Made by a program: the position numbers and the translations under genes. The notes under the pieces were generated by a model. It saw nothing but the letters and a program-made list of their open reading frames with translations. It had not been told where the DNA came from and searched no databases. Positions 16,802 through 23,848 of a stretch of 38,711 bases of DNA are shown here, piece by piece (the stretch's first letter is position 1; the number at the start of each line of letters is the position of its first letter). This stretch comes from an uncultured Bilophila sp. (GTDB taxonomy: Bacteria > Desulfobacterota > Desulfovibrionia > Desulfovibrionales > Desulfovibrionaceae). Where the stretch lies: positions 1 through 38,711 of the forward strand of contig CAJUHZ010000022.1 of the NCBI GenBank assembly GCA_910585945.1. The letters run 5' to 3'.

Positions 16802-17482
16802 CTACGCCTGCCCATGGGCAGCATTCACGTTGCGTTTGCGCTGCACGGCCTGCCTGAGCCAGGCGTACCAGGGTTCCAGACCTTCTCCCGTTCTGCACGA
16901 AATTTCAAACAGATCCAGATCCTTGTTGAGGCGACGCGCATGAGCGGCGGCTGTTGCCGTATTGAAGTCGACATAGGGCAGCAAATCGATTTTATTCAGG
17001 AGCATGACAGCGGCCCGATGAAACAGGAGGGGGTATTTTTCAGGCTTGTCGTCGCCTTCCGTGACGCTCAAAAGGGCTATTTTCGCGTCTTCTCCGCAAT
17101 CAAATTCAACAGGGCAGACCAGATTGCCCACATTTTCAATAAAAAGAATGTCAATCTGATCCAGCTGAAAAGACGCCAGAGCGTCCTCAACCATGCCGCT
17201 GTCGAGATGACAGCCTCCATCCGTATTGATCTGCACGGCCTGAGCGCCTGTGGCGGCCACCCGCCGGGCGTCATTGTCGGTTTGCAGATCGCCTTCAATC
17301 ACCGCCATGCGAAACTCGCCGGCCAAATCCTTGAGCGTACGCTCAAGCAGCGTGGTTTTTCCCGCGCCGGGCGAACTGATCAGATTCAGCGCCAGCACGC
17401 CATGCTCGGCAAAACGGCGTTTCAGATTGCCGGCCAGCCTTGTATTTGCCTCCAGCACATTGCGAATGACAGGAATTTCCAT
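16802..17482 (-). CDS. hypB: Hydrogenase maturation GTPase HypB
   Basis: HypB delivers nickel, with HypA, to [NiFe] hydrogenase precursors and hydrolyses GTP. The 226-residue protein shows P-loop SSPGAGKTT (37-44), EGDLQTDND, the metal-site segment DGGCHLDSGM, IENVGNLVCP and the guanine motif NKIDLLPY. The N-terminal Cys/His-rich nickel site found in some HypB proteins is absent: this one starts MEIPVIRN. ATG 17482 follows GGGAGG; an earlier ATG at 17500 lies within the hypA end. The start is 14 bp after the hypA stop, so the two form one unit. Confidence 0.95.
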   Translation of the reverse strand: MEIPVIRNVLEANTRLAGNLKRRFAEHGVLALNLISSPGAGKTTLLERTLKDLAGEFRMAVIEGDLQTDNDARRVAATGAQAVQINTDGGCHLDSGMVEDALASFQLDQIDILFIENVGNLVCPVEFDCGEDAKIALLSVTEGDDKPEKYPLLFHRAAVMLLNKIDLLPYVDFNTATAAAHARRLNKDLDLFEISCRTGEGLEPWYAWLRQAVQRKRNVNAAHGQA

Positions 17483-17496
17483 TGTCGCCTCCCGCC

Positions 17497-17850
17497 TCAT
17501 TCGGCTTCCAGATGTTGAAGATAAAGCTCCCGTCCGCTTTCCACCTGATGTCCCTCACGCGAACCGCAGTTCGGGCAGGTCGCCAGAAAAAGATTTTTTT
17601 CTTTCGGCGAAAAAAGGCTCCCGCATTCCGAACAGCGCAATTCCAGAGGCGTTTCTTCCATTTCCAGAACAGCGCCGTCAAAATCGGTGCCAGCGGTAAG
17701 CGCTTCAAAGGCAAAGGAAAGCGCTTCGGGAACGATGTTCGTCAAGGCTCCATAGCGGACCCGAACACTGAGCAGCCGCTGAACGCCATGTTTCGCCATT
17801 TCTTCGCGGACAAGGGCCAGGAGGCTTGTAACTACGGATAACTCGTGCAT
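17497..17850 (-). CDS. hypA: Hydrogenase/urease nickel incorporation protein HypA
   Basis: The 117-residue protein begins MHELSVV, with the His2 nickel ligand required in HypA, and has a zinc site of two Cys pairs, CSEC and CPNC, separated by about 16 residues. It is a cytoplasmic nickel chaperone working with HypB. The frame is open for about 300 codons upstream, but only the start at 17850 gives the family N-terminus. No strong ribosome site precedes it. A possible - strand promoter (TTGATA at 17970-17975) lies about 120 bp upstream. Confidence 0.93.
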   Translation of the reverse strand: MHELSVVTSLLALVREEMAKHGVQRLLSVRVRYGALTNIVPEALSFAFEALTAGTDFDGAVLEMEETPLELRCSECGSLFSPKEKNLFLATCPNCGSREGHQVESGRELYLQHLEAE

Positions 17851-18036
17851 ACAGGGCAAGGGCTGAAGGTGATGCGGCGCGGCCGCCAAAATCAAACGCA
17901 CGCGGACGCTGTGCCGGGACATGCAAGCTGACAGGAAGATGCCCACATTGCTTTTTACGAAAAAAAGCGTATCAATTTTTTGGGTAAAAGAACACCGTTT
18001 GACACGATTCAGATTCGGCGAGCAAGGGGGGCCTTC

Positions 18037-18846
18037 GTGGCGAAAGCAAAATTTATAGGCGTTTATGCCAGCGCCAAGGCTCCTGGCGCGCGCGGTGAAG
18101 GTGCGGCAAGAGGGCAGAGGCGCCAGTGGTTCGCGTGGGAAGACGGGTGGGGACGATTCCGGGTTCAACTTCTGGATGCCGCCTTTCAGCCGGTGGAGGA
18201 TCCGCGCGTCGTTTCCTCTGAAGAGTTCAAGCGTAACTTTGAACATCAGCCGCATATCCTTGTCACACCTGTCACTCAGCTCGACGTCGCGCCGCCGGAG
18301 CAGGAAGAAGAGCGCCTTGAGGACATGGCTCCCCTGAGCTTCAAGGAGCAGGAGCATATTGCCGATATACCGCTTGCTTCCAAGCTGGAGGCGGATACGG
18401 GGCCAGTCGCGCCCTTGCGCCCGAAAGCGGGAAGGAAGGACCTTGAGCAGGCGGCTGAACTTGATCGTCAATTGCGATCTGAGTTCGCCATAGCTCTCGC
18501 GCGGTGGCGACGAGGCGACAAAGTCACGCCGCTCAAGGTTTTTGAAGCCATGTGCACGAGAGAAGAGGGCATTATTCCAGCGCACAAGCACATGTTCACC
18601 GATTTTGCCATAGACTTGCGCAAAAGCAGTTTGCCCGCCCTTGCGGCGCAGCATTATCAAAAAGCCGTGGATTTGGCGCCTGAAGACAGCAATGCCCACT
18701 TCAATCTTGCGCGCATCTGCTACGAAACAGGCAAGCTGGATAAGGCGGAAGAACACCTGCAAACGGCTCTGGAGCTGAACCCCGATTTTGAATTCGCCAG
18801 CCGCTTCCTGCGGTTTGTGCGCGCTCGACGGGGACAGAGCGTCTAG
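18037..18846 (+). CDS. TPR-repeat protein of unknown function
   Basis: A 269-residue soluble protein in two parts. The N-terminal half starts KAKFIGVYASAK and contains RRQWFAWEDGWGRFRVQLLDAAFQPV, a compact domain I do not name, and is followed by an acidic linker. The C-terminal half has a helical block and TPR repeats around residues 190-260: LAAQHYQKAVDLAPEDSNAHF, then NLARICYETGKLDKAEEHLQ with ALELNPDFEF. GTG 18037 follows AAGGGGGG and is preferred over TTG 17980. The stop TAG (18844-18846) is part of the CTAG that borders the element starting at 18847. Confidence 0.75.
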   Translation: MAKAKFIGVYASAKAPGARGEGAARGQRRQWFAWEDGWGRFRVQLLDAAFQPVEDPRVVSSEEFKRNFEHQPHILVTPVTQLDVAPPEQEEERLEDMAPLSFKEQEHIADIPLASKLEADTGPVAPLRPKAGRKDLEQAAELDRQLRSEFAIALARWRRGDKVTPLKVFEAMCTREEGIIPAHKHMFTDFAIDLRKSSLPALAAQHYQKAVDLAPEDSNAHFNLARICYETGKLDKAEEHLQTALELNPDFEFASRFLRFVRARRGQSV

Positions 18847-19014
18847 GGTCAGCCCTCATTAAAATGCCGTCCGCGAAAAGCCGTTTTTTCCAGCCGGCAA
18901 GGGGCAAACATTGGGCGAAGCTGTATTGAACATACCGCAAGGTCTATGTTGGCCTTGTAACGCTGCCGGACGCAAAAAGACGGCGTTGCACAGGCGTTTT
19001 CATGAGGGCTGACC
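18847..19014. mobile_element. Family-1 MITE-like element, intact copy
   Basis: The element has terminal inverted repeats GGTCAGCCCTCAT (18847-18859) and ATGAGGGCTGACC (19002-19014), perfect over 13 bp. Similarity continues inward (TAAAATGCC against GGCGTTTTC). It is 168 bp with no coding capacity. The flanks are CTAG (18843-18846) and CTAA (19015-19018), both fitting the YTAR target of IS5-group transposases. Partial copies occur at 350-492 and 9641-9694. No transposase gene lies in the window, so it would need one in trans. Confidence 0.7.
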
Positions 19015-19068
19015 CTAAGCCCTTTCCAAAAAGGATAACCTTATCCCGCGGCAAGGAGCATCAGGTCC

Positions 19069-19956
19069 ATGAATCGTACTCGCGCCCTGATCATCATCGG
19101 GGGTTTTATGCTTGTCCTGGCCGTGTTGGCCGCGTTGGAACTTCGGAGAGAAGACGCTGTCATTGCCGAGGGACAGATGGTCACCGGATCTATCGCCAGC
19201 ACGCGCGCGCCGCAGAATGCGTTGAGCGCTGCTGGCCAGAGGGCCGTTTCTTCCAGCGGAGGGACGCCTGTTTCTCTGGCCGGCGGTATGGCGCATTCAC
19301 AGCAGGAGGTTGCGCCTCCTGCTTCTGCGACGCCAGCCCTGGAGGGTTCTTCTGTTTCTTTGCCCACTGCCGCCGGCGAAGTTATCGCGCCTGTGGCTGC
19401 TCCAGCACCGCGGGCAGTTCCCTTGCAAGCCAACAGAACCGGCGAAAAGCCGGTTCCGAGCGCGCCTGCAAAACCGCTTGCGTCGCGGGAGGCTACGCCT
19501 CCGGCGAAACAGGAGCGCTCCGAAAATCGTGTTGCCGCGCAACAGAGCCACGAGCCTGTAAAGAAAGAACGCCCGGAAGCAAAGCAAAACGAACAAGCGC
19601 CGGAAGCTCGCCCGCTGATCATGACGACCAAAGCGCCGGCCAAGCTCCAGGGAAAGCAGAAGGCGATTACGCAAACGCGTCTGGAACTTGGGAAGACCAT
19701 CACCTTCCGTCTCACTGGGGCGGCCCCATTGAGCGCCAAAACATTGCTTCTCGCATCCCCCCATCGGTATGTTGTGGACCTGCAGGGGGAATGGGGCATC
19801 GCGCTTCCCAAGGTTCCCCGGAATCTGCTCCTGCAGGAAATCCGCGTCGGGCAGCGTGAAAATGCCACACGGCTTGTCTTGGGGCTGAAACGGAAGCCGG
19901 AATCGGCCCAAGTCGTCAAGATTGACGCGCAAACATTGGAAGTGCGCATCCGTTAG
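19069..19956 (+). CDS. Membrane-anchored AMIN-domain-like envelope protein
   Basis: The 295-residue protein has one N-terminal membrane helix (ALIIIGGFMLVLAVLAAL) with no clear cleavage site. A long Ala/Pro/Ser-rich low-complexity linker runs over about residues 40-190. A compact C-terminal domain follows: ITFRLTGAAPLSAKTLLL, HRYVVDLQG, LLLQEIRVGQ, ATRLVLGLKR. This resembles AMIN domains, which target proteins to peptidoglycan or secretin complexes. It is expected to sit in the inner membrane with the domain in the periplasm. AAGGAG lies 10 bases before ATG 19069. Its TAG stop forms part of the TTAG preceding the next element. Confidence 0.7.
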   Translation: MNRTRALIIIGGFMLVLAVLAALELRREDAVIAEGQMVTGSIASTRAPQNALSAAGQRAVSSSGGTPVSLAGGMAHSQQEVAPPASATPALEGSSVSLPTAAGEVIAPVAAPAPRAVPLQANRTGEKPVPSAPAKPLASREATPPAKQERSENRVAAQQSHEPVKKERPEAKQNEQAPEARPLIMTTKAPAKLQGKQKAITQTRLELGKTITFRLTGAAPLSAKTLLLASPHRYVVDLQGEWGIALPKVPRNLLLQEIRVGQRENATRLVLGLKRKPESAQVVKIDAQTLEVRIR

Positions 19957-20083
19957 GGCCTGTTCACACTATGCTGAGTTTTTCCAATGAGTGAAGCGGG
20001 TTGGAAGGGAAATTCAGCCTCGCCCCAAAAGAGGATAACCATTTGTAAAAATTATGTTTATTCTCTGTTTGTGTGAACAGGCC
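19957..20083. mobile_element. Family-2 MITE-like element
   Basis: GGCCTGTTCACAC (19957-19969) is matched by its exact complement GTGTGAACAGGCC (20071-20083). Flanks are TTAG (19953-19956) and CTAG (20084-20087). At 127 bp it carries no coding sequence. It shares its end sequence with the element at 35368-35508. Transcripts of the upstream AMIN gene would carry its terminal repeats, which could form a stem. Confidence 0.7.
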
Positions 20084-20087
20084 CTAG

Positions 20088-20238
20088 GGGCAGACCTCGG
20101 TAGAGCATTTTCCCAATGAATTGTGGGTAAACGCTCGGCGGCCGCAAGAGTGGACGCCCGTGCCGAACAAGCGGGCAAACCGCGCTTTGCCGCGCCTGTC
20201 CCGCTCCGCAATGAATATTTCCATCGCAAAATGCTCTA
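20088..20238. repeat. Repeat cluster: family-1 tip and a TAGAGCATTTT element
   Basis: Directly after CTAG at 20084-20087 comes GGGCAGACCTC (20088-20098), the same tip as the family-1 copy at 9641. Then TAGAGCATTTT (20101-20111) is matched by its exact complement AAAATGCTCTA (20228-20238), outlining a separate element of about 138 bp flanked by TA. The stretch CGCTCCGCAATGA inside it (20202-20214) recurs at 36451-36463. No gene is recognised within it. Confidence 0.55.
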
Positions 20239-20267
20239 AAAGCCGGCTGCGAAAAGCCAATGAGCAT

Positions 20268-20313
20268 TGATAAAGCAAATTCGCGCGACAACAGCACAGT
20301 TGCCGCGCGAATT
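20268..20313 (-). terminator. Terminator of the ntrY-like kinase gene
   Basis: AATTCGCGCGACAAC (20278-20292) and GTTGCCGCGCGAATT (20299-20313) form a 15-bp stem with one mismatch and a 6-base loop, only 4 bp after the kinase stop. On the - strand it is followed by TTGCTTTATC, a weak T-rich tail. Confidence 0.55.
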
Positions 20314-20317
20314 CGTT

Positions 20318-22639
20318 TCATCGGATACGGTATACGGGAAACTCAAGCACGATAGAGGTACCCCCGCCATGTGTTGCGAGAGCGCGGACAGTTCCTCCAT
20401 GATCGGCTATGGCGGATTTCACAATGGCAAGCCCAAGCCCGGTTCCTCCCTTCTTGTGCGAAAAGTACGGTTCGAAAATACGCTCCCGCTCATCGGGAGT
20501 AAGGCCGGGGCCGTTATCGGCGATCACAAGCCGCAGGCAACCTTTTTCCCTGTCATGCATGGCAGAAACATGAACTTCTTTTTTCTCCCGTGGCGGGTTT
20601 GTTTCCGCGTCCAGCGCTTCGGCCGCATTGGAAAAAATATTGAGCAGGGCACGGTGCAGCGCGTCCGGATCCATGGCAATGCGCGGCAGATCGGCTGGAA
20701 GAGATAAATGCCATTGAATATGGCTGTGGCTGTTGCGAAACAGAACCGTAACTTCCTGGAGCAACGGCCCGGGATCTCCCGGGGTGAGGTGGACTTCCGG
20801 CAATTTGGCGAAAGACGAAAATTCCTGAACCATTTCCTGCAAACGTTCCACCTGTTTTACTATCAGTCCCGTGCATTGCCCGAAGACAGCATCGGGCACG
20901 CTTGCCCCGAATTTGCGCTGCAGCCGCTGGGCGGAAAGTTTTATGGGCGTGAGCGGATTTTTTATCTCATGGGCGATGCGCCGCGCCACTTCCCGCCAGG
21001 CCGCCATCCTCTGCATTTTTTCCAGTTCGGTGATATCTTCAATCACCACGACATACGCGCTTGTTCCTTCCGTACCAGGGAGGGCCACTGCATGAAGCAT
21101 CAGTTTCCAGCTTCTTTCCCCCAAAATGAAATCTTCCTGACGTTGCCAGCGCCGATCCGGGTGCTCGTGCAAAAACTTCAGCATCGCATCAAAAACATCC
21201 CTGTATGCCGCGGGGAGAAAATCAAGCGGATTTCGTCCTTCAAGCCGTGACGCTTCTGCGCCAAAAATAGAGCAGGCCGCCTTGTTCATGGTCACGATAC
21301 GGCCATCGGTCTCCAACGTGATCACGCCGGTGGTGATGTTGTCCAAAACGGTTTCAATGTAACGGTTGCGTTCCGCCACGGCCTCATTCTGGCGGGTCAG
21401 CAGGTCGTACGCCCGCGTCAGGCTCGCTCTTCCCTGCTGAAGATCGCGCGCCATCTGATTGAATGATTGCACCAGCAGCGCGAGTTCGTCATTGCCCTTG
21501 TCTTCCAGCCGAAAATCCAGATCGCCCCGGGCGATGCGCGTGGTTCCCCGGGCCAGGGCCAGGATCGGCGCGGTGATTTCCTTGGACAGGCGGAACCCGA
21601 ACCACACGGAACCGAAAATGATGATCATGCCAAGAATGCCCAAAATCAGCATGAAGGAAACACGCAACGGCTTTTTAAGTTGCTTGAGCTGGGCGTACTC
21701 CTCAAAACCGCGCGAAATGCGTTCCAGCTTGAGCAGCAGGCCCTGGCCAATGCTCTCCGCCGTTACCAGATAACCTGAACGCCCTCCATCTATGGCCAGC
21801 ACGCCGATGACATAATCCGCACCCTCGGTGGCCCACAGCAGGGAAGCAAAAGTATTGTCCGCCACATGTTTCCAGTCAATACTGCCTCGCGCCTCACGCC
21901 AGATGGGAGCAAAGGACGGGACGACATGCCAGTTTTGCTCCACGCCCTGCGCCGTAACGAAACCAACCAGAGCAAAGTCGTATTCTTTTCTTTTGCCGTC
22001 CAGCAGAATGTCCATTTCCATCCCGCCCCAGTCTGGTTTGAGCGCATCCGCTTCCCGCAGCACGGCTTCGGAGCGTGCCCTCAGGCGTTCGGCAGAGGCG
22101 GCATAAAAACTTTGCCCCACTTCGAGAGCGGCCTGCAGGGAACTTTCTGTCTGCCGGGTGAACCAGTAGTCGACGCTTGTCACGACAAGGCGATTCGAGG
22201 CAAGGAACATGATGACCGTAGGCACCAGAGAGAGCGAAATAAACACCATCACAAGGCGTGTGCGGATACGCGCGCCAAAAACACGGCGGCGGCGTTCCAT
22301 GATCAGCTTGACCACATTCCGCGCCACCAGAAAGAGAACAATCAGCAGAAAAATGGAATTGATGTTGAGCAGGGCGATGAACATCCATGAGTCCGCGCCG
22401 TAGAGCGCCAACTGAGTCCATGTTCCGCCAAGCACCAGCAACAGGAGAAACAAGGCGGCCAGCAGTTCGTAGCGTCGGCGTCGCCGTTCTTTTTCCCTGG
22501 ATGGGCCGATATGAATAATGTTTTCTTCGCGAATATCTTCCGAAAAGACAAATTCCAGATCGGCAGACGAAGAGGGACGTTTTTTATGGGGCAGCCGTTT
22601 CCTTGCCTTGCGGACAAGATCGCGCAACCATGCTTTCAA
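20318..22639 (-). CDS. NtrY-type sensor histidine kinase
   Basis: The 773-residue kinase has four membrane helices (about residues 58-79, 83-106, 126-147 and 327-351), with a periplasmic sensor between the third and fourth. A HAMP domain (353-403), a PAS domain (431-506), a HisKA box with the phospho-accepting His557 in ARRIAHEIKNPLTPIK and a HATPase domain (NIFSNAAEAL, DNGPGL, GGTGLGLA) follow. This matches NtrY-like kinases, which sense nitrogen or redox state. The TTG start at 22639 lies after GAGG, 7 bp past the DUF4390 stop. The usual NtrX regulator is not found downstream. Confidence 0.88.
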   Translation of the reverse strand: MKAWLRDLVRKARKRLPHKKRPSSSADLEFVFSEDIREENIIHIGPSREKERRRRRYELLAALFLLLLVLGGTWTQLALYGADSWMFIALLNINSIFLLIVLFLVARNVVKLIMERRRRVFGARIRTRLVMVFISLSLVPTVIMFLASNRLVVTSVDYWFTRQTESSLQAALEVGQSFYAASAERLRARSEAVLREADALKPDWGGMEMDILLDGKRKEYDFALVGFVTAQGVEQNWHVVPSFAPIWREARGSIDWKHVADNTFASLLWATEGADYVIGVLAIDGGRSGYLVTAESIGQGLLLKLERISRGFEEYAQLKQLKKPLRVSFMLILGILGMIIIFGSVWFGFRLSKEITAPILALARGTTRIARGDLDFRLEDKGNDELALLVQSFNQMARDLQQGRASLTRAYDLLTRQNEAVAERNRYIETVLDNITTGVITLETDGRIVTMNKAACSIFGAEASRLEGRNPLDFLPAAYRDVFDAMLKFLHEHPDRRWQRQEDFILGERSWKLMLHAVALPGTEGTSAYVVVIEDITELEKMQRMAAWREVARRIAHEIKNPLTPIKLSAQRLQRKFGASVPDAVFGQCTGLIVKQVERLQEMVQEFSSFAKLPEVHLTPGDPGPLLQEVTVLFRNSHSHIQWHLSLPADLPRIAMDPDALHRALLNIFSNAAEALDAETNPPREKKEVHVSAMHDREKGCLRLVIADNGPGLTPDERERIFEPYFSHKKGGTGLGLAIVKSAIADHGGTVRALATHGGGTSIVLEFPVYRIR

Positions 22640-22646
22640 AGTCGCC

Positions 22647-23261
22647 TCAGTATGTGAATTCCTGGGTGAAGGAGGCCGCCGGGGCAATGTCCCATGACCA
22701 GAAGAACAGCGCTTTTTCCAGCCACGGAGGAACCTCGGCATGTTGCAACGTCACGTCCAGGCGGACCTTGTACGTTTCGCCGGAAGCAAGAGGGGTCTGC
22801 AAAGGAGCATTGAAAGTCATGACTTCCCATGTCGCGGCAAGCAGCGCATCCAGCTTTTTGTCTCGCCGCGCGGGCGCGTTCGGCGCGAGCATGATAAATT
22901 CCCGCGTCAGCGGATCGTGGCGCAATTGGTGGACTTCGGTGATATCCACAAGCGTTTCATTGGCGAGCAATGTTCTCAGCCGTTCAATGACCAGCTTGCA
23001 GGTCAGGTTGATGACCGCTCCATCACGCAACAATGCCCTTACACTGCGGGCGTCGCTTACACCCAGCCCGCATTCCACGACAATATGCTGATCCGGTTGT
23101 GCCTCCACCGTAAAGGAACGCAGAGTCAACGTATTGGGCTGCCCCGAAAGGGCGGAGAACTGTTCGGCCGCAACACGCCAGGGAAGGAAAAGCGTCAGCA
23201 TCACAATGCCGAAAGTTATCCCTGCAAATGAGGAGTGTTGGGATGGCTTGAGAAACTGCAT
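22647..23261 (-). CDS. DUF4390 family exported protein
   Basis: The 204-residue protein begins with a hydrophobic segment ending PWRVAAEQ, a Sec signal or anchor. The mature part is beta-rich: LTLRSFTVEAQ, VVECGLGVSD, INLTCKLVIERLRT, EFIMLA, YKVRLDVTLQHAEVPPW, FFWSWD. These are hallmarks of DUF4390, small envelope proteins typically encoded just before NtrY-like kinases. Its function is unknown, and its linkage suggests a role in signal perception. It is 8 bp after queD and 7 bp before the kinase. The ribosome site before ATG 23261 is weak, so coupling to queD is likely. Confidence 0.75.
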   Translation of the reverse strand: MQFLKPSQHSSFAGITFGIVMLTLFLPWRVAAEQFSALSGQPNTLTLRSFTVEAQPDQHIVVECGLGVSDARSVRALLRDGAVINLTCKLVIERLRTLLANETLVDITEVHQLRHDPLTREFIMLAPNAPARRDKKLDALLAATWEVMTFNAPLQTPLASGETYKVRLDVTLQHAEVPPWLEKALFFWSWDIAPAASFTQEFTY

Positions 23262-23269
23262 GGCTTTGC

Positions 23270-23656
23270 TTAAGAAAGTTCCTGGTAAGTGGCGGACTGG
23301 ATGCCTTTTTCAGCTATGGTGACCGCTGTGAGCCGGACATGTCCGGGCAATTGCGGCGCCAGGATCTGCCAAACATGGCGGGCTATATTTTCGGATGACG
23401 GATTGATGCGGTCAAAGGGAGGCATATCGTTGAGAAGCGTATGATCCAGATCCTCCAAGGCTGTTTTCACCAATGCCTTGAGTTCTCCAAAATCCATGAG
23501 CAATTCGGTGTCCGCACTCAAGTCGCTGCCCTCGACCGTAACCTCCACGCCGTAATTGTGCCCGTGCAGGCGCTCACATTTTCCTTTATAATGACGCAGA
23601 GCGTGCGCAGCGCAAAACTCTGACCGCACAGTCAATCGCCAGACAGATTTGGACAT
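23270..23656 (-). CDS. queD: 6-carboxytetrahydropterin synthase QueD
   Basis: The 128-residue protein has the PTPS/QueD zinc site: H18 in FCAAHAL, then H31 and H33 in the C27-E-R-L-H-G-H-N-Y block. Cys27 is the expected catalytic residue. MDFGELKALV and LLNDMPPFDRINPSSENIAR complete the family pattern. QueD converts dihydroneopterin triphosphate in the queuosine pathway. ATG 23656 is preferred because the residues before it in the longer frame (start 23689) are atypical. It follows dnaE on the same strand after about 180 bp. Confidence 0.9.
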   Translation of the reverse strand: MSKSVWRLTVRSEFCAAHALRHYKGKCERLHGHNYGVEVTVEGSDLSADTELLMDFGELKALVKTALEDLDHTLLNDMPPFDRINPSSENIARHVWQILAPQLPGHVRLTAVTIAEKGIQSATYQELS

Positions 23657-23761
23657 GGAAACGCCCCCATTGCTTGGAACCCATTTCATGAATCCGCCTT
23701 TCGGAGCGCCGGAGTCGTCGGGTGCTCTCCGGCCTTGCTCCCGGTATCCGGACAGGCTGTG

Positions 23762-23848
23762 CTACCACTCCAGACGCTCTTTTGCAATGAGCGCGTAGGC
23801 CCCATTCACGTCGCCCGGCAGAGGATTTATAAACAGTTTACGCCACAT
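23762..23848 (-). CDS. Possible 28-residue open reading frame after dnaE
   Basis: The start ATG overlaps the last codons of dnaE (stop at 23838-23840) in a different frame, and the sequence reads MWRKLFINPLPGDVNGAYAL to ..AKERLEW and TAG. Overlap with dnaE would allow coupled translation, and the composition is protein-like (no rare runs, mixed hydrophobic and charged). There is no recognisable family and no strong ribosome site. It may equally be chance or the tail of a lost gene. The rest of the 23690-23761 stretch shows nothing recognisable. Confidence 0.25.
   Translation of the reverse strand: MWRKLFINPLPGDVNGAYALIAKERLEW

Noticed and set aside
17851..18762. An extended 421-codon version of HypA
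   Set aside because: HypA requires its N-terminal Met-His. The upstream part of the frame is antisense to the TPR gene and carries no family signal.
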